DNA from: Planctomycetota bacterium
GTDB taxonomy: Bacteria; Planctomycetota; Phycisphaerae; UBA1845; UTPLA1
Length of the DNA stretch: 49,053 nt
Assembly (NCBI GenBank): GCA_016712275.1
Contig: JADJRI010000031.1
Location: 1-49,053, forward strand
Reading direction: 5' to 3'
The position numbers and the translations under genes were made by a program. This document shows positions 9,109-18,592 of this stretch, piece after piece; positions within the stretch are counted from its first letter, which is position 1, and each line of letters begins with the position of its first letter. A model generated the notes under the pieces. That model had not been told where the DNA came from. It ran no database searches and saw nothing but the letters and a program-made list of their open reading frames with translations.

Positions 9109-10941
9109 ATGAATATCGCCAGAATACGTAATTTCTCCATCATCGCCCACATCGACCACGGCAAGAGCACGCTGGCCGACCGGCTGCTGCTGCGCTGCGG
9201 GGCCATCACCCAGCGTGAATTTCGCAACCAGATACTCGATGACATGGACCTTGAGCGGGAGATGGGCATCACTATCAAGGCCAACCGCTGCACGCTCAAG
9301 TATGATTACCCCGGCTCCGACCCGAAGGCCAAGGTGCAGTTTCCGGCGGGCGAGTACATGCTCAACCTGATCGACACGCCAGGGCACGTCGACTTTCACT
9401 ATGAGGTGAGCCGGGCGCTGGCCGCGTGTGAGGGGGTGCTGCTCCTGGTCGATGCGGTGCAGGGGATTCAGGCGCAGACGCTGGCGAACGCGTACAAGGC
9501 GATCGACGCGAAGCTGACCATCATTCCGGTGGTGAACAAGATCGATCTGCCGGCCGCCCGTGCCGAGGATATTGCACTGGAGCTGGAGCACGTTTTGGCG
9601 CAGCCGGCGGATGAGGCGATCTTTGCCTCGGCGAAGACTGGCATCGGCGTGGACGACATTCTCAAGGCGATTGTTGAGCGCATTCCCGCGCCGGCGGGCG
9701 AGGCGGATCGGCCGCTGAAGGCGATGATCTATGACGCGAAGGTGGACACGCATCGCGGGGTGGTGAGCCATGTGCGCGTGGTGGACGGCATTTTGAACAA
9801 GGGCGACAAGATTAAGCTGATGGCGGCGCAGCGCACCTACATGGTGACGGACATCGGCGTATTCGGGCCGAAGATGCAGAGCCGCCTGCTGTTGGAGCCG
9901 GGGCAGGTGGGCTATGTCTTCGCGGGGATCAAGACGATTCACGACATTCACATCGGCGACACGATCACGATCGAGAGCAACCCGTGCGATGAGGCGATGC
10001 CGGGCTATCAGCCGCCGCAGCAGATGGTTTTCTGCGATTTCTATCCCGGCCCGGGGACGACGAGCCCGGAGCTGCGCGAAGCGATGGAGCAGCTCTGGCT
10101 GAACGATTCTAGCTTTAACTTTACACCGGTGGGAAGCGCGGCGCTGGGCACCGGGTTTCGATGCGGGTTTCTGGGCCTGTTGCACATGAAGATTATTCAG
10201 GAGCGGCTGGAGCGCGAGAGCGAAGTGGATGTCTTGCAGACGGCGCCGACCGTGGGCTTTGAGGTGATGTTGCGCGGCGGGAAGATCGAGCTGATCGAAT
10301 CGCCGGCGGACCTGCCGAGCGGAGACAAGGTCGAGGAAATTCGCGAGCCGTATGTGAAGAGCGAGATTATCACGCCGTCGAAATATATCGGGGCGGTGAT
10401 GTCGCTCTCCGAGGATCGGCGGGGCATCTACAAGAAGACGGAATATCTATCGCCCGAGCGGGCGCTGATGATTTATGAGTTTCCGCTGGCCGAGGTGATT
10501 TACGACTATTTCGACCGGCTCAAGAGCGTGACGAGCGGTTACGCGACAATGGACTATGAGCTGACGGGGTTTCGGAAGGACGATCTCGTCAAGCTGGACA
10601 TTCTCGTTAATGGTGTCGTGGTCGATGCACTCAGCATCATCGTCCATCGCAGCCGCGCCGAATATCGCGGGCGGAAGATGCTGACGAAGCTGCGGAAGGA
10701 GATCGACCGGCATTTGTTCGAGGTGCCGCTGCAGGCGGCGATCGGTGGGAAGATCATCGCGCGGGAGACGATCAAAGCCCTTCGAAAAGACGTCACCGCC
10801 AAATGCTACGGCGGCGACGTGAGCCGGAAGCGAAAGCTCTTGGAGAAGCAGAAGGAAGGCAAGAAGCGAATGAAGCAGGTGGCGAATGTGACGATTCCAC
10901 AGTCGGCGTTTATGGCGGTGTTGGATACGAGTGAGGAGTAA
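9109..10941 (+). CDS. lepA: elongation factor 4 (LepA), ribosome back-translocating GTPase
   Basis: A 610-residue translational GTPase of normal LepA length. The G1 P-loop AHIDHGKST is at residues 13-21, G2 falls in the segment EREMGITIKA near 50-57, G3 DTPGH is at 89-93 and G4 NKID at 143-146. The C-terminal LepA-specific domain is complete, ending GKKRMKQVANVTIPQSAFMA. EF4 binds stalled or mistranslocated ribosomes and is usually conserved in bacteria. The frame is clean from end to end. It follows the DedA gene by 73 bases. Confidence 0.98.
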   Translation: MNIARIRNFSIIAHIDHGKSTLADRLLLRCGAITQREFRNQILDDMDLEREMGITIKANRCTLKYDYPGSDPKAKVQFPAGEYMLNLIDTPGHVDFHYEVSRALAACEGVLLLVDAVQGIQAQTLANAYKAIDAKLTIIPVVNKIDLPAARAEDIALELEHVLAQPADEAIFASAKTGIGVDDILKAIVERIPAPAGEADRPLKAMIYDAKVDTHRGVVSHVRVVDGILNKGDKIKLMAAQRTYMVTDIGVFGPKMQSRLLLEPGQVGYVFAGIKTIHDIHIGDTITIESNPCDEAMPGYQPPQQMVFCDFYPGPGTTSPELREAMEQLWLNDSSFNFTPVGSAALGTGFRCGFLGLLHMKIIQERLERESEVDVLQTAPTVGFEVMLRGGKIELIESPADLPSGDKVEEIREPYVKSEIITPSKYIGAVMSLSEDRRGIYKKTEYLSPERALMIYEFPLAEVIYDYFDRLKSVTSGYATMDYELTGFRKDDLVKLDILVNGVVVDALSIIVHRSRAEYRGRKMLTKLRKEIDRHLFEVPLQAAIGGKIIARETIKALRKDVTAKCYGGDVSRKRKLLEKQKEGKKRMKQVANVTIPQSAFMAVLDTSEE

Positions 10942-10979
10942 GCGGAGCTTCAACCTCAATTGAAGGTTAGAAGGCACAA

Positions 10980-11489
10980 ATGTCTCGGGATGCCCTTTCC
11001 AGTCGGGACTTGTTGTTGCGAGAATTTCGGCATTGGAAGAAGCGCCGGGCGTTGTTTCGCCCTCAAACCGGGCAGTTTCAAATCGTGTCTTCGGGCGAGC
11101 TATTGGGCAATCGTGTTCCAAATGGATATTTTCTTAAAGACAAAGAGATTTTTTTACTCTTCATTCGCGTCGACGGCGAACTCAGGTTCCCAATCCGTCA
11201 TTTTCCAAAAAATGATTGGATAATCGTAGACCTGCCGCTTGACCTAACTCGGACCGAATACGAAACTGGTGGCAATCTTAGCCGGTTGCATTTTTTCACA
11301 CGCGACAGCGTTTACTCAGATGGCTGGACCAAAGTGTATACTTGGGGTCACTATCATAAGCAACGAAGTCGCTTGGCTTCAATGTTCCCATTTGATATGT
11401 GGGCTGAGCCGGATTTTGATTTTGCCCTTTTTGTTCATGTGCGTGTGATGAATTTGAATGATCTCCGAGGTGGAACTCCACCGCCTTGA
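10980..11489 (+). CDS. protein of unknown function
   Basis: A 169-residue reading frame starting ATG 10980, 38 bases after lepA. Basic N-terminus (REFRHWKKRRALF), then alternating hydrophobic beta-like segments such as KEIFLLFIRVDGELRFPIRH and WIIVDLPLDLT, and several Trp/Tyr/His residues (YTWGHYHKQRSRL). No signal peptide, membrane segment or known motif. Its DNA is noticeably richer in A+T than lepA, like the start of the following rhuM gene, and the two probably form an acquired pair. Confidence 0.5.
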   Translation: MSRDALSSRDLLLREFRHWKKRRALFRPQTGQFQIVSSGELLGNRVPNGYFLKDKEIFLLFIRVDGELRFPIRHFPKNDWIIVDLPLDLTRTEYETGGNLSRLHFFTRDSVYSDGWTKVYTWGHYHKQRSRLASMFPFDMWAEPDFDFALFVHVRVMNLNDLRGGTPPP

Positions 11490-11520
11490 TTCGAAATGTG
11501 ACAGAAGCGAGTCAAATCGC

Positions 11521-12607
11521 ATGCAGCGCGAGATGCCGGAAAAAAAGCATGGAATTGTCTTATACAAGTCGCATGATGGCAGCACCGCGCTCACTGTTCG
11601 CCTGCAAGGCCAAACCGTCTGGCTCACGCAAGCCCAAATGGCCGAGCTTTTCCAGACGACGCCACAAAACATCACAATGCACATCGCCAACGTCTATGCC
11701 GATGGCGAGTTGCCGGAATCCGCAACATGTAAGGATTACTTACAAGTTCAAACCGAGGGTCGCCGTACGGTCGAGCGAGCCACCAAACACTACAGCCTCG
11801 ACGTGATCCTCGCCGTCGGCTACCGCGTCCGCTCCCCGCGCGGCACCCAATTCCGCCAATGGGCCACGGCCACCCTGTCCGAATATCTCACCAAAGGGTT
11901 CGTCCTCGACGACGCCCGCCTGAAAGAAGACCGCAACTTCGGTACCGACTATTTCGATGAACTCCTCGCCCGTATCCGCGACATCCGGGCGAGCGAGCGG
12001 CGGTTTTATCAGAAGATCACCGACATTTACGCCACGAGCATCGACTACGACGCGAATGCGGCTATGACCAAGGAGTTTTACGCGACGGTTCAGAACAAGC
12101 TTCACTGGGCGATCACGGGGCAGACGGCGGCCGAGATCATTGTGAGGCGGGCCGACGCGGGCAAGCCCAACCTGGGGCTGACGACGTGGAAGAACGCGCC
12201 GAAGGGGCCGGTTCGCAAGGGCGACGTGACCATCGGCAAGAACTATCTGAGCGAGAAGGAGATCGGCGAACTGAATCGGATCGTGACCATGTATCTCGAC
12301 TACGCCGAGGACCAGGCCGCACGGCAGGCGCCGATGCACATGGCCGATTGGGTGAAGAAGCTGGATGGCTTCCTGGCGTTCAACGAGCGGAACATTCTCC
12401 GGCATGCCGGCAAGATTTCCCGCGGCGATGGCGGAGGAGCACGCCAATCGCGAGTTTCTAAAGTTCGATCAAGCCCGGCTCGCCCGCGAGGTGAACGAGC
12501 CGTCGAGCGATTTCGACAGAATGGTGAGCGAAACCAAACGACTTGGTAAACAACTTCCTGTAAAGAAAAAGCAGCGCAAGGGAAGAAAGCAACAAGGCGG
12601 AAAATGA
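11521..12607 (+). CDS. RhuM family protein, with one frameshift
   Basis: Family marks of RhuM proteins (named from a Salmonella pathogenicity island gene) are all present: VWLTQAQMAELFQTTPQNIT near residue 36, a helix-turn-helix-like segment; YSLDVILAVGYRVRSPRGTQF; FRQWATATLSEYLTKGFVLD; and DIYATSIDYD with FYATVQNKLHWAITGQTAAE. Near 12419-12424 (CCC run) the frame changes: the first continues as nonsense to 12549, while the other reads AMAEEHANREFLKFDQ and SSDFDRMVSETK, the expected RhuM C-terminus, ending at 12607 with a Lys/Arg-rich tail. Removing one base gives about 361 residues. ATG 11521 or 11533 are both possible starts. RhuM genes are often mobile; the molecular function is not established. 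Confidence 0.88.
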
Positions 12608-12968
12608 GGCTCAAACCTGAGGACGTAACAGCACGTCGATGCGGCTACTGAAGTTCCGCACTTTTTTCAAAGAATTTTCGGCACTCCCCAATATTGCCCA
12701 CCCACATTCGCGAGGCTGTTCCCAGTCGATGCCGAAGGCGCGGCACTGCGTCATGGTCATTTTGTGAATTGAAGGCTCGTGCTTGCCACGAAAATGCCGG
12801 TTGCGGCACTGGAATCGGGCAGATTATTGCGATTGTGCCGCGCGGCCGGCGCGAACGCTTGATTCATCCATACGAAATGGCACGCGGGTTGCCCTGCTTC
12901 ATCTCTCATGGGATACGCGGCGGCGTCAACTGGCGGCCGTCGTGCGAACTACACAGGAGATGAGCGAA
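12608..12968. other. intergenic region without a recognised gene
   Basis: About 360 bases between rhuM and the CARDB-like lipoprotein. Short frames exist on both strands, but none has convincing composition, a ribosome site or family resemblance. I see no strong hairpin, tRNA or repeat. It may mark the right edge of the accessory rhuM segment. Confidence 0.5.
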
Positions 12969-13575
12969 ATGTCCATCAACCGAAATATGACAAGACTCAA
13001 TTGCGTCTGTGCTGGCTCTTGCGAACTCACTGGCCGGCTTTGGCGCCGGATGCACGGCCGTGCCTGACGAAGTCCAGCCGCAGGGACCGCTCAATTGTAA
13101 TGATCTTGTTGCCCAAAGCCTGAATCTATCCATGCTGGATGGAATGCCCGTTACTGTCGGCCAGGCCATGGCCGCGAATGAGGGATTTCGGATTTCCTGG
13201 TTTGCGAAATATGAGCGCGGGTATTACATGAATCACCTGGGCTATACCGGCGACTATGTGGCCCGTGTTTCGATCGAGCAGAACGGCGTTGAACTTTATG
13301 CCGCGGAGATCGACGCGACTCCGATCAATGTGGCCAGCGGCGAATATGATGAGGTGCATGTCGAGACGGGCCTGCCGCCGGGAGACTATCTGGTGCGGGT
13401 TGCGCTCGATATATACGGCACAGTCGATCAATGCAACGACCTCGTCTATGCGCTGAACAACGTGAGCGAGCGGGAATTCACGGTGGCGGCCGATCCGATC
13501 GACGATGTTGCATCGAGTCCATCGGACCACACCGACGGCGACGCGCCGCTTGACGGGCAGACGCGCGGAAACTGA
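12969..13575 (+). CDS. lipoprotein with a CARDB-like beta domain, with one frameshift
   Basis: ATG 12969 (or 12987) opens MSINRNMTRL, and one base later the frame IASVLALANSLAGFGAGC follows. Joined, they form a lipoprotein signal with lipobox FGAGC. The break is at the AA pair near 12999 and corresponds to one extra base; alternatively translation starts at GTG 13009 and the signal is short. The mature part has a single Ig-like/CARDB-type module at about residues 60-165: GYTGDYVARVSIEQNG, VETGLPPGDYLVRVALDIYG, then an acidic Ser/Asp tail. CARDB modules are adhesion-type folds of surface proteins. It faces rny across the terminator at 13628. Confidence 0.65.
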
Positions 13576-13627
13576 TGCGGGATGGCCGCGACCGTTTTGC
13601 AGAGTTGAACTTGGCAATAAAAATGCC

Positions 13628-13668
13628 GGCCGCGCCGTCGAAGATGATTCGATGGCGCGGCCATTTTT
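13628..13668. terminator. bidirectional rho-independent terminator
   Basis: Arms 13628-13642 and 13648-13662 form a 15-bp stem (one G-U pair) around the loop GATGA. TTTTT follows at 13664-13668 on the plus strand, and an A-run precedes at 13617-13623, giving a U-tract on the minus strand. It lies between two convergent genes, the lipoprotein and rny, and should end both transcripts. Confidence 0.88.
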
Positions 13669-13694
13669 GTTGCGGGCGGGCGTTGGCGAAGCGG

Positions 13695-15083
13695 CTATCG
13701 CGCGTACTCGACAGCGCGCACTTCGCGCAGGAGTGTCACTTTGATTTCACCGGGATAGGTCATGTCGGACTCGATCTTCTTCGCCACATCGCGGGCGATG
13801 CGCATGGCGCTGGAATCATCCACGCGGTTGGCGTCGACGATGACGCGGATTTCGCGGCCGGCCTGGATGGCGTAGGCCTGGGTGACGCCGTTGAAGCTGG
13901 TGGCGATGAATTCAAGATCCTGAAGGCGCTTGATGTATCGCTCCATCGATTCGCGGCGGCTGCCGGGGCGTGCCGCACTGATGGCATCGGCCGAGGCGAC
14001 CAGCGGCGTGTAGGGGCTGGTGGCGGGGATGTCGCCGTGGTGGCCGGCGACGGCGTTGAGGACTTCCGGGCGCTCGCCGACCTTTCGGCAGATTTCCTCG
14101 CCAATGGCCGGGTGGGTGCCCTCCATGTCCTGCGGGACGGCCTTGCCGATGTCGTGCAACAGGCCGCAGCGGCGGGCGAGCGCGCCGTTGAGGCCGAGCT
14201 CTTCCGCCATGATCTGGCAGAGATAGGCCACTTCGATCGAATGGCGCAGCACGTTCTGGCTGTAGCTGGTGCGGTAGTGCAGGCGGCCGAGCAGTTCGAT
14301 CAGCTTGCGATTGAGGCCCTGCACATTCGCTTCGAGTGCCGCGCGCTTGCCGATTTCGATGACTTCCTTCTCGACGTTGGCCGTGATTTCGGTGACGACT
14401 TCCTCGACGCGCGTGGGATGGATGCGGCCGTCCTGAATGAGCTTGGTGAGCGACTGGCGGGCGATTTCCTTTCGGACGGGATCGAAGCATGACAGGATAA
14501 TGACACCCGGCGTATCGTCCACGATAATATCGACGCCCGTCGCTTTTTCGATGGCACGGATGTTTCGGCCTGCGAGGCGATCGAAGAGCTGGCGGCGGGC
14601 CTCATCCATTGAAAGCTGGGTGATGCGGAGGAGCTCGTTGCGGCCCTTCACGAGCATTTCGCCGATTTCCTTCTGCTTGCCCTCGATCTCCGTTGTCATT
14701 TCGCGAATGCGGGATTCGCCCTTTTCGATGTTCTTTTCCTTGATGTTGAGCATGTCCAGCTTTTTGTCGAGCTGGTCTTCGCGCTTTTCGAGGCGCCTTT
14801 CGACTTCGCGAAGCTCGTTTCGGGACGCCTGGGTTTCCTTGTCGAATTCCTGCTGGCGCTTGACGAATTCCGCCTTGGTTTCGACTTCGGCCGCGCGCTT
14901 GATTTCATCGCGCCGCGTTTCGGCGGCGGAGAGGATTGATTGCGCCTCGCGCTGGGCCGCCGAGACATTTTTTTTGCCGATAACGATTTGATATGCGACC
15001 ATGAGGCCGACGCCGATGATGACGCCGACCAGCGATGGCAGTAAGAAGGCGTTTTCGCCCGCAGCCAACAAGATGGAACCCAT
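13695..15083 (-). CDS. rny: ribonuclease Y with an internal deletion in the KH region
   Basis: RNase Y is a membrane-anchored endoribonuclease that starts mRNA decay. Visible here in order: an N-terminal membrane segment (FLLPSLVGVIIGVGLMVAY), a charged coiled coil to about residue 170, the end of the KH domain (RNIRAIEKATGVDIIVDDTP), and an HD domain with RHSIEVAYLCQIMAEELGL, LLHDIGKAVPQD, AVAGHHGDIPATSPY and a C-terminal VDANRVDDSSAM. The protein has 462 residues against about 520 normally. MDEARRQLFDRL runs directly into AGRNIRAIEK, whereas the family has about 64 residues between these points, including the first KH strands and the GRIIGREG nucleic-acid-binding loop. The loss is in frame, unlike the single-base breaks elsewhere. 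Confidence 0.94.
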   Translation of the reverse strand: MGSILLAAGENAFLLPSLVGVIIGVGLMVAYQIVIGKKNVSAAQREAQSILSAAETRRDEIKRAAEVETKAEFVKRQQEFDKETQASRNELREVERRLEKREDQLDKKLDMLNIKEKNIEKGESRIREMTTEIEGKQKEIGEMLVKGRNELLRITQLSMDEARRQLFDRLAGRNIRAIEKATGVDIIVDDTPGVIILSCFDPVRKEIARQSLTKLIQDGRIHPTRVEEVVTEITANVEKEVIEIGKRAALEANVQGLNRKLIELLGRLHYRTSYSQNVLRHSIEVAYLCQIMAEELGLNGALARRCGLLHDIGKAVPQDMEGTHPAIGEEICRKVGERPEVLNAVAGHHGDIPATSPYTPLVASADAISAARPGSRRESMERYIKRLQDLEFIATSFNGVTQAYAIQAGREIRVIVDANRVDDSSAMRIARDVAKKIESDMTYPGEIKVTLLREVRAVEYAR

Positions 15084-15697
15084 CGTGACTATGCCTCCCT
15101 GCCGGGATCATCGCTGGGCGGCCGCCCGCGCGATAGCGCGCAAGCGAATGGTTCGGGTGCGATGAACCGGTCAGATTAATTTTGCCGCCATGTCGGGCCT
15201 GTTACCCGCGCGGCCGATGGGTTGGAGCTTGGGGTGCGAGATCGTGGATTGGAACGGCCCGGCCGCGCGCGATTCGAAAAGCTGCGTGCGGAACGGTAAG
15301 GCCGGCGCGAATCACACTGCCTGCCGTTTTTAACGGGAAGGCACTTTGCAAGGCAGTTGCCGGCGTAACGAGGTGCAAAGAGGTTAATCGTCCGTGATGA
15401 TGAGCACTCGATACGGGAACATGGAATGAGCGAGGCGCGACAGCGCGATCACCCGCGGGCGCTTTGACTTTCGTCGAAGTTCCCAAGAGGGTGAGCATAC
15501 CGAGTTGCCAAGCCAATTGAATCAAAACAATCTATCCACGATGTCGCACTTGCAGCCCAGCCCCCGGCATTTGCCAAGGCTCCGAACGAATCAAACGTTT
15601 GGAAACGGGAGTCTTCGATTCTCGCTAACTTTGCGCAGAATCCATCCGGCCCGAACAATCGCGCCGGCTCCCGGCGGGTAACAAATACGCTAAGCCT

Positions 15698-15723
15698 AGC
15701 GAGGGTACACACTTACCCTCGCT
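15698..15723. repeat. perfect 10-bp inverted repeat upstream of dsbD
   Basis: Arms AGCGAGGGTA at 15698-15707 and TACCCTCGCT at 15714-15723 pair perfectly around the six-base spacer CACACT. It lies directly upstream of a TATAAT at 15731 and overlaps the expected -35 position, so it could be an operator for a repressor or activator. No regulator gene adjoins it. Confidence 0.6.
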
Positions 15724-15736
15724 CTCTCAGTATAAT
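15708..15736 (+). promoter_or_regulatory. possible promoter for dsbD
   Basis: A perfect TATAAT at 15731-15736 on the plus strand stands 234 bases before the dsbD start. The -35 position (around 15708-15713) is a poor match to TTGACA and lies in the loop of the palindrome. A weak or activator-dependent promoter is possible. Confidence 0.35.
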
Positions 15737-15969
15737 GATCGGCGGAAACCGGTCAAGGCGGGAGAAACGCACAATTATTGGAACCCTCGGCGAGTGAATG
15801 GGTTAGGCGGCGGCGCTGCCGTTTGCCGTTCTCGCAGGGGTTTCTACAATGCTCTTTGATGGGGCCCTCCGGTAACGAATGCCGCGGGAACGGAATCACA
15901 AGGGGCGTCGTTCTTAATAAACTGGCATTTGAGTTTTCTGGACGATTGCGTAACGCGAGAGTGAGAAGA

Positions 15970-18495
15970 ATGAAGATGAAGTTGCTCGCATTTCTGTTTT
16001 CGATGACGGCAGGGTTTGTAGTCGCAGGCGCTGCCCATGCGGAGACCCAAAGCAAGCCTTATGAATTCAAACCCGAGCCGGACAAGCCCGTTGTGCTGAA
16101 GGCACAGGCCTTCGCGGACCGCGAAGGAATTACGCCGGGCGAGACGTTTAACATCTTGATATCACTGAAGATACAAGATGGATGGCACGTTTATTGGAGC
16201 AATTACGGCGTGACTGGAATGACGGGCATGCCGACTGAAGTTGCATTGACGCTGCCTAAAGGGTTTGAATCCGGTCGAACGCGGTTTCCGATACCCGAAG
16301 CTCTTTACAACAAAGAACTTAAGGAGACGACCTGGCAGCTTCCCGAGGAGGCGCTGCTTGTCACGGCCATCAAGGCGCCATCGGGATTGAAGGCGGGGGA
16401 AAGCATCAAAATTGAGGCGAATGTTTCCTGGCTGGCATGTAAGGGTAGTTGCATTCCCGGGAACACGGAACCGGCGCTGACGATCAATCTGCCCGTGCTG
16501 GCGGCGGGCGCCAAAGGAAAACCCGCCCATGAAAAGCTCTTTGAGGCGGCGGCGGAGGCCTTTCCGACACCGGGCTCGGCTGCCAAGCATGTGAAGTTAT
16601 CAGGGAAAACCGAACCGGCCAAGGCCAAGCCGGGCGGGAAGCTGACCGCGATTTTGGATGTTGAGATCGCGGACAAGATGCACATGCAGGCCAATAAGCC
16701 GCTGCAGGATTTCATGATTCCGGCGATTCTTTTCGTGGACCGAACCGAAGGACTCGACATCAACGAAGTGGAATATCCCAATCCGCACACGCGCGAGGAC
16801 AAAATTCTCGGCAAGTTGAGCGAGTATGCGGGCAAGGTGACCTTCAAAATCCCAATCGATGTGAACGATGAGGTCACGAAAGACGGGCGATGGGTGCGCG
16901 GCGTATTCCAATATCAAATTTGCGCCGACAACGGAACGTGCTTTCCGCCGGAGCATGTGGCATTTGAGATTCCGGTGCAGATGGAGGGCGGGGAGAAGCC
17001 GAAGGGTAATGCCGCAGTTGTGGCAGTTTCACCGACGGACGGCGCGCAGGCCGACGCCGCACATTCGAATTCGTCCGCGCAGGCGGGCGAAGCGGAGGCG
17101 GCCTCCGATGTCGGCTGGTTCAACCGAGTGCAAAACAAGCTGCTGGGCATGGGCTTCTTCGGCACGCTGCTGCTGGCGGCGATCGGCGGGCTTGTTCTGA
17201 ATTTCATGCCATGCGTACTGCCCGTCATTTCATTGAAGGTTCTTTCATTTGTCAGGCAGGCAAAAGAGAATCGCGGGCGAATCTTCGTACTGGGCCTGGC
17301 ATATTGCAGCGGCATCATGGTCTTCTTCGGCGTTGTCGCATGGCTCTACTATGGCACCGGCAGCGGCTGGGGCGAGCATTTCCAGAACCCGGTCGTGATT
17401 CTCATTCTCGCGGGATTGGTCACGGCGTTTGCGCTGAGCCTGTTCGGCGTGTTCACCGTCTTCACGCCGCAATTCGTCAATGAGCTCGGGCAAAAGGCAG
17501 AAGAGCGGGAAGGCGTCTCATCCGCATTCTTCACCGGCATCCTGGCAACCGTCCTCGGAACCGCCTGCACGGCACCATTCCTGAGCGCGGCCGTCGGAGT
17601 CGCATCGAAGTATCCTGCTAATCAGGGTGCATGGATTTTCATCGCCGTCGGTGCCGGCATGGCATCGCCATTTGTCTTGCTTTCAGCATTTCCGGCATGG
17701 TTGAAGTTCATTCCTCGACCCGGAAAGTGGATGGAGGCGTTTGAAGCGGTGATGGGCTTCCTGCTGCTCGGCACGGTCGTTTGGTTGATGTCTCCCTTGG
17801 GCGCATTGATCGGAGCGTGGGGCGTGGTGTTAGCGATCATTTGGCTCCTGGGCTTGTCGTTGGCCGTGTGGGTCAAAGGACGAATTAAATATGGTGACGC
17901 GCTTGCACGGAAAACCGCGATCAACGGCATCGCGCTTGGAATCTTGCTAATCGCGTGGTGCGTGCCCTTTCGTTGGTGGTACAACATCGACAAGCTGGAA
18001 TCGCAAGTGGCCGAACACGAACGCCTTTATCGCCTGGGCATAACTACCGAACTAACGGGGGCCAATCAAGGCGCCAGCGTTACTTGGGGACCCGAAAAAT
18101 GGAAAAACGACGAAACGATTCCCTGGGTGCCCTATGACCAGGCGCTGGTGCGGGATTTTGTGAATGCCGGATACCCGGTCTTTGTCGATTTCACGGCCGA
18201 GTGGTGCCAAAGTTGTAAGACAAACAAAGCATCAAGTATCGACACGATAGAGATAAGGGAATTGTTACGATCTCTAAATGCCGTCCCATTCGAAGCTGAT
18301 TACACACGAAAGCAACCATGGATGAGAAAGGTCATGGAAAGCTATGGGCGCGCGAGTGTACCGGTGTATCTAGTGTTTTCTCCTGGAAACCCTGACAAAC
18401 CGGAAATTCTTCGTGAGATTTTGACGCCGGGAATTGTTGCTGAAGCACTGCGCAACGCGGGGCCAAGCAAACCCGTGAAGCTGGCCGGCCCCTGA
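15970..18495 (+). CDS. dsbD: DsbD-like thiol:disulfide interchange protein
   Basis: DsbD carries electrons from cytoplasmic thioredoxin across the inner membrane to keep periplasmic thiols reduced. From ATG 15970 the protein has 841 residues with signal peptide MKMKLLAFLFSMTAGFVVAG. An N-terminal periplasmic DsbC/DsbD-type region carries CKGSC at about 157-161 and CADNGTC near 320. The transmembrane domain, about 390-660, holds the redox cysteines in FMPCVLPVISLKVLSF and GTACTAPFLSAA. The C-terminal thioredoxin-like domain has FVDFTAEWCQSCKTN. It is longer than the enterobacterial enzyme (about 565 residues) because of the large N-terminal region. An upstream extension to 15778 lacks protein character. 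The next gene encodes a secreted protein on the same strand. Confidence 0.92.
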   Translation: MKMKLLAFLFSMTAGFVVAGAAHAETQSKPYEFKPEPDKPVVLKAQAFADREGITPGETFNILISLKIQDGWHVYWSNYGVTGMTGMPTEVALTLPKGFESGRTRFPIPEALYNKELKETTWQLPEEALLVTAIKAPSGLKAGESIKIEANVSWLACKGSCIPGNTEPALTINLPVLAAGAKGKPAHEKLFEAAAEAFPTPGSAAKHVKLSGKTEPAKAKPGGKLTAILDVEIADKMHMQANKPLQDFMIPAILFVDRTEGLDINEVEYPNPHTREDKILGKLSEYAGKVTFKIPIDVNDEVTKDGRWVRGVFQYQICADNGTCFPPEHVAFEIPVQMEGGEKPKGNAAVVAVSPTDGAQADAAHSNSSAQAGEAEAASDVGWFNRVQNKLLGMGFFGTLLLAAIGGLVLNFMPCVLPVISLKVLSFVRQAKENRGRIFVLGLAYCSGIMVFFGVVAWLYYGTGSGWGEHFQNPVVILILAGLVTAFALSLFGVFTVFTPQFVNELGQKAEEREGVSSAFFTGILATVLGTACTAPFLSAAVGVASKYPANQGAWIFIAVGAGMASPFVLLSAFPAWLKFIPRPGKWMEAFEAVMGFLLLGTVVWLMSPLGALIGAWGVVLAIIWLLGLSLAVWVKGRIKYGDALARKTAINGIALGILLIAWCVPFRWWYNIDKLESQVAEHERLYRLGITTELTGANQGASVTWGPEKWKNDETIPWVPYDQALVRDFVNAGYPVFVDFTAEWCQSCKTNKASSIDTIEIRELLRSLNAVPFEADYTRKQPWMRKVMESYGRASVPVYLVFSPGNPDKPEILREILTPGIVAEALRNAGPSKPVKLAGP

Positions 18496-18592
18496 TGTTT
18501 TCTGAGCTGGCATTTGCATGTCCACGCATGATCGAACACGCCTCTTGGAATTGAATTGCCGGAGAGCAATATCATGAAGAATAATCATTGCC

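Larger units (their letters stand above)
15084..15969. other. long intergenic region between divergent rny and dsbD
   Basis: Nearly 900 bases with no convincing gene. Frames on either strand lack ribosome sites and family resemblance. It holds the hairpin at 15698-15723 and the promoter-like sequence just after it. The remaining part may be a 5' leader of dsbD, or an RNA gene that I cannot recognise. Confidence 0.5.

Noticed and set aside
9091..10185. 364-codon minus-strand frame opposite lepA
   Set aside because: It is the antisense of a clean, well conserved LepA; its protein is Arg/His-rich with no family features.
13575..14492. 305-codon plus-strand frame opposite rny
   Set aside because: It mirrors the RNase Y coding sequence; low-quality Asp/Ala/Gly-rich product without a start context.
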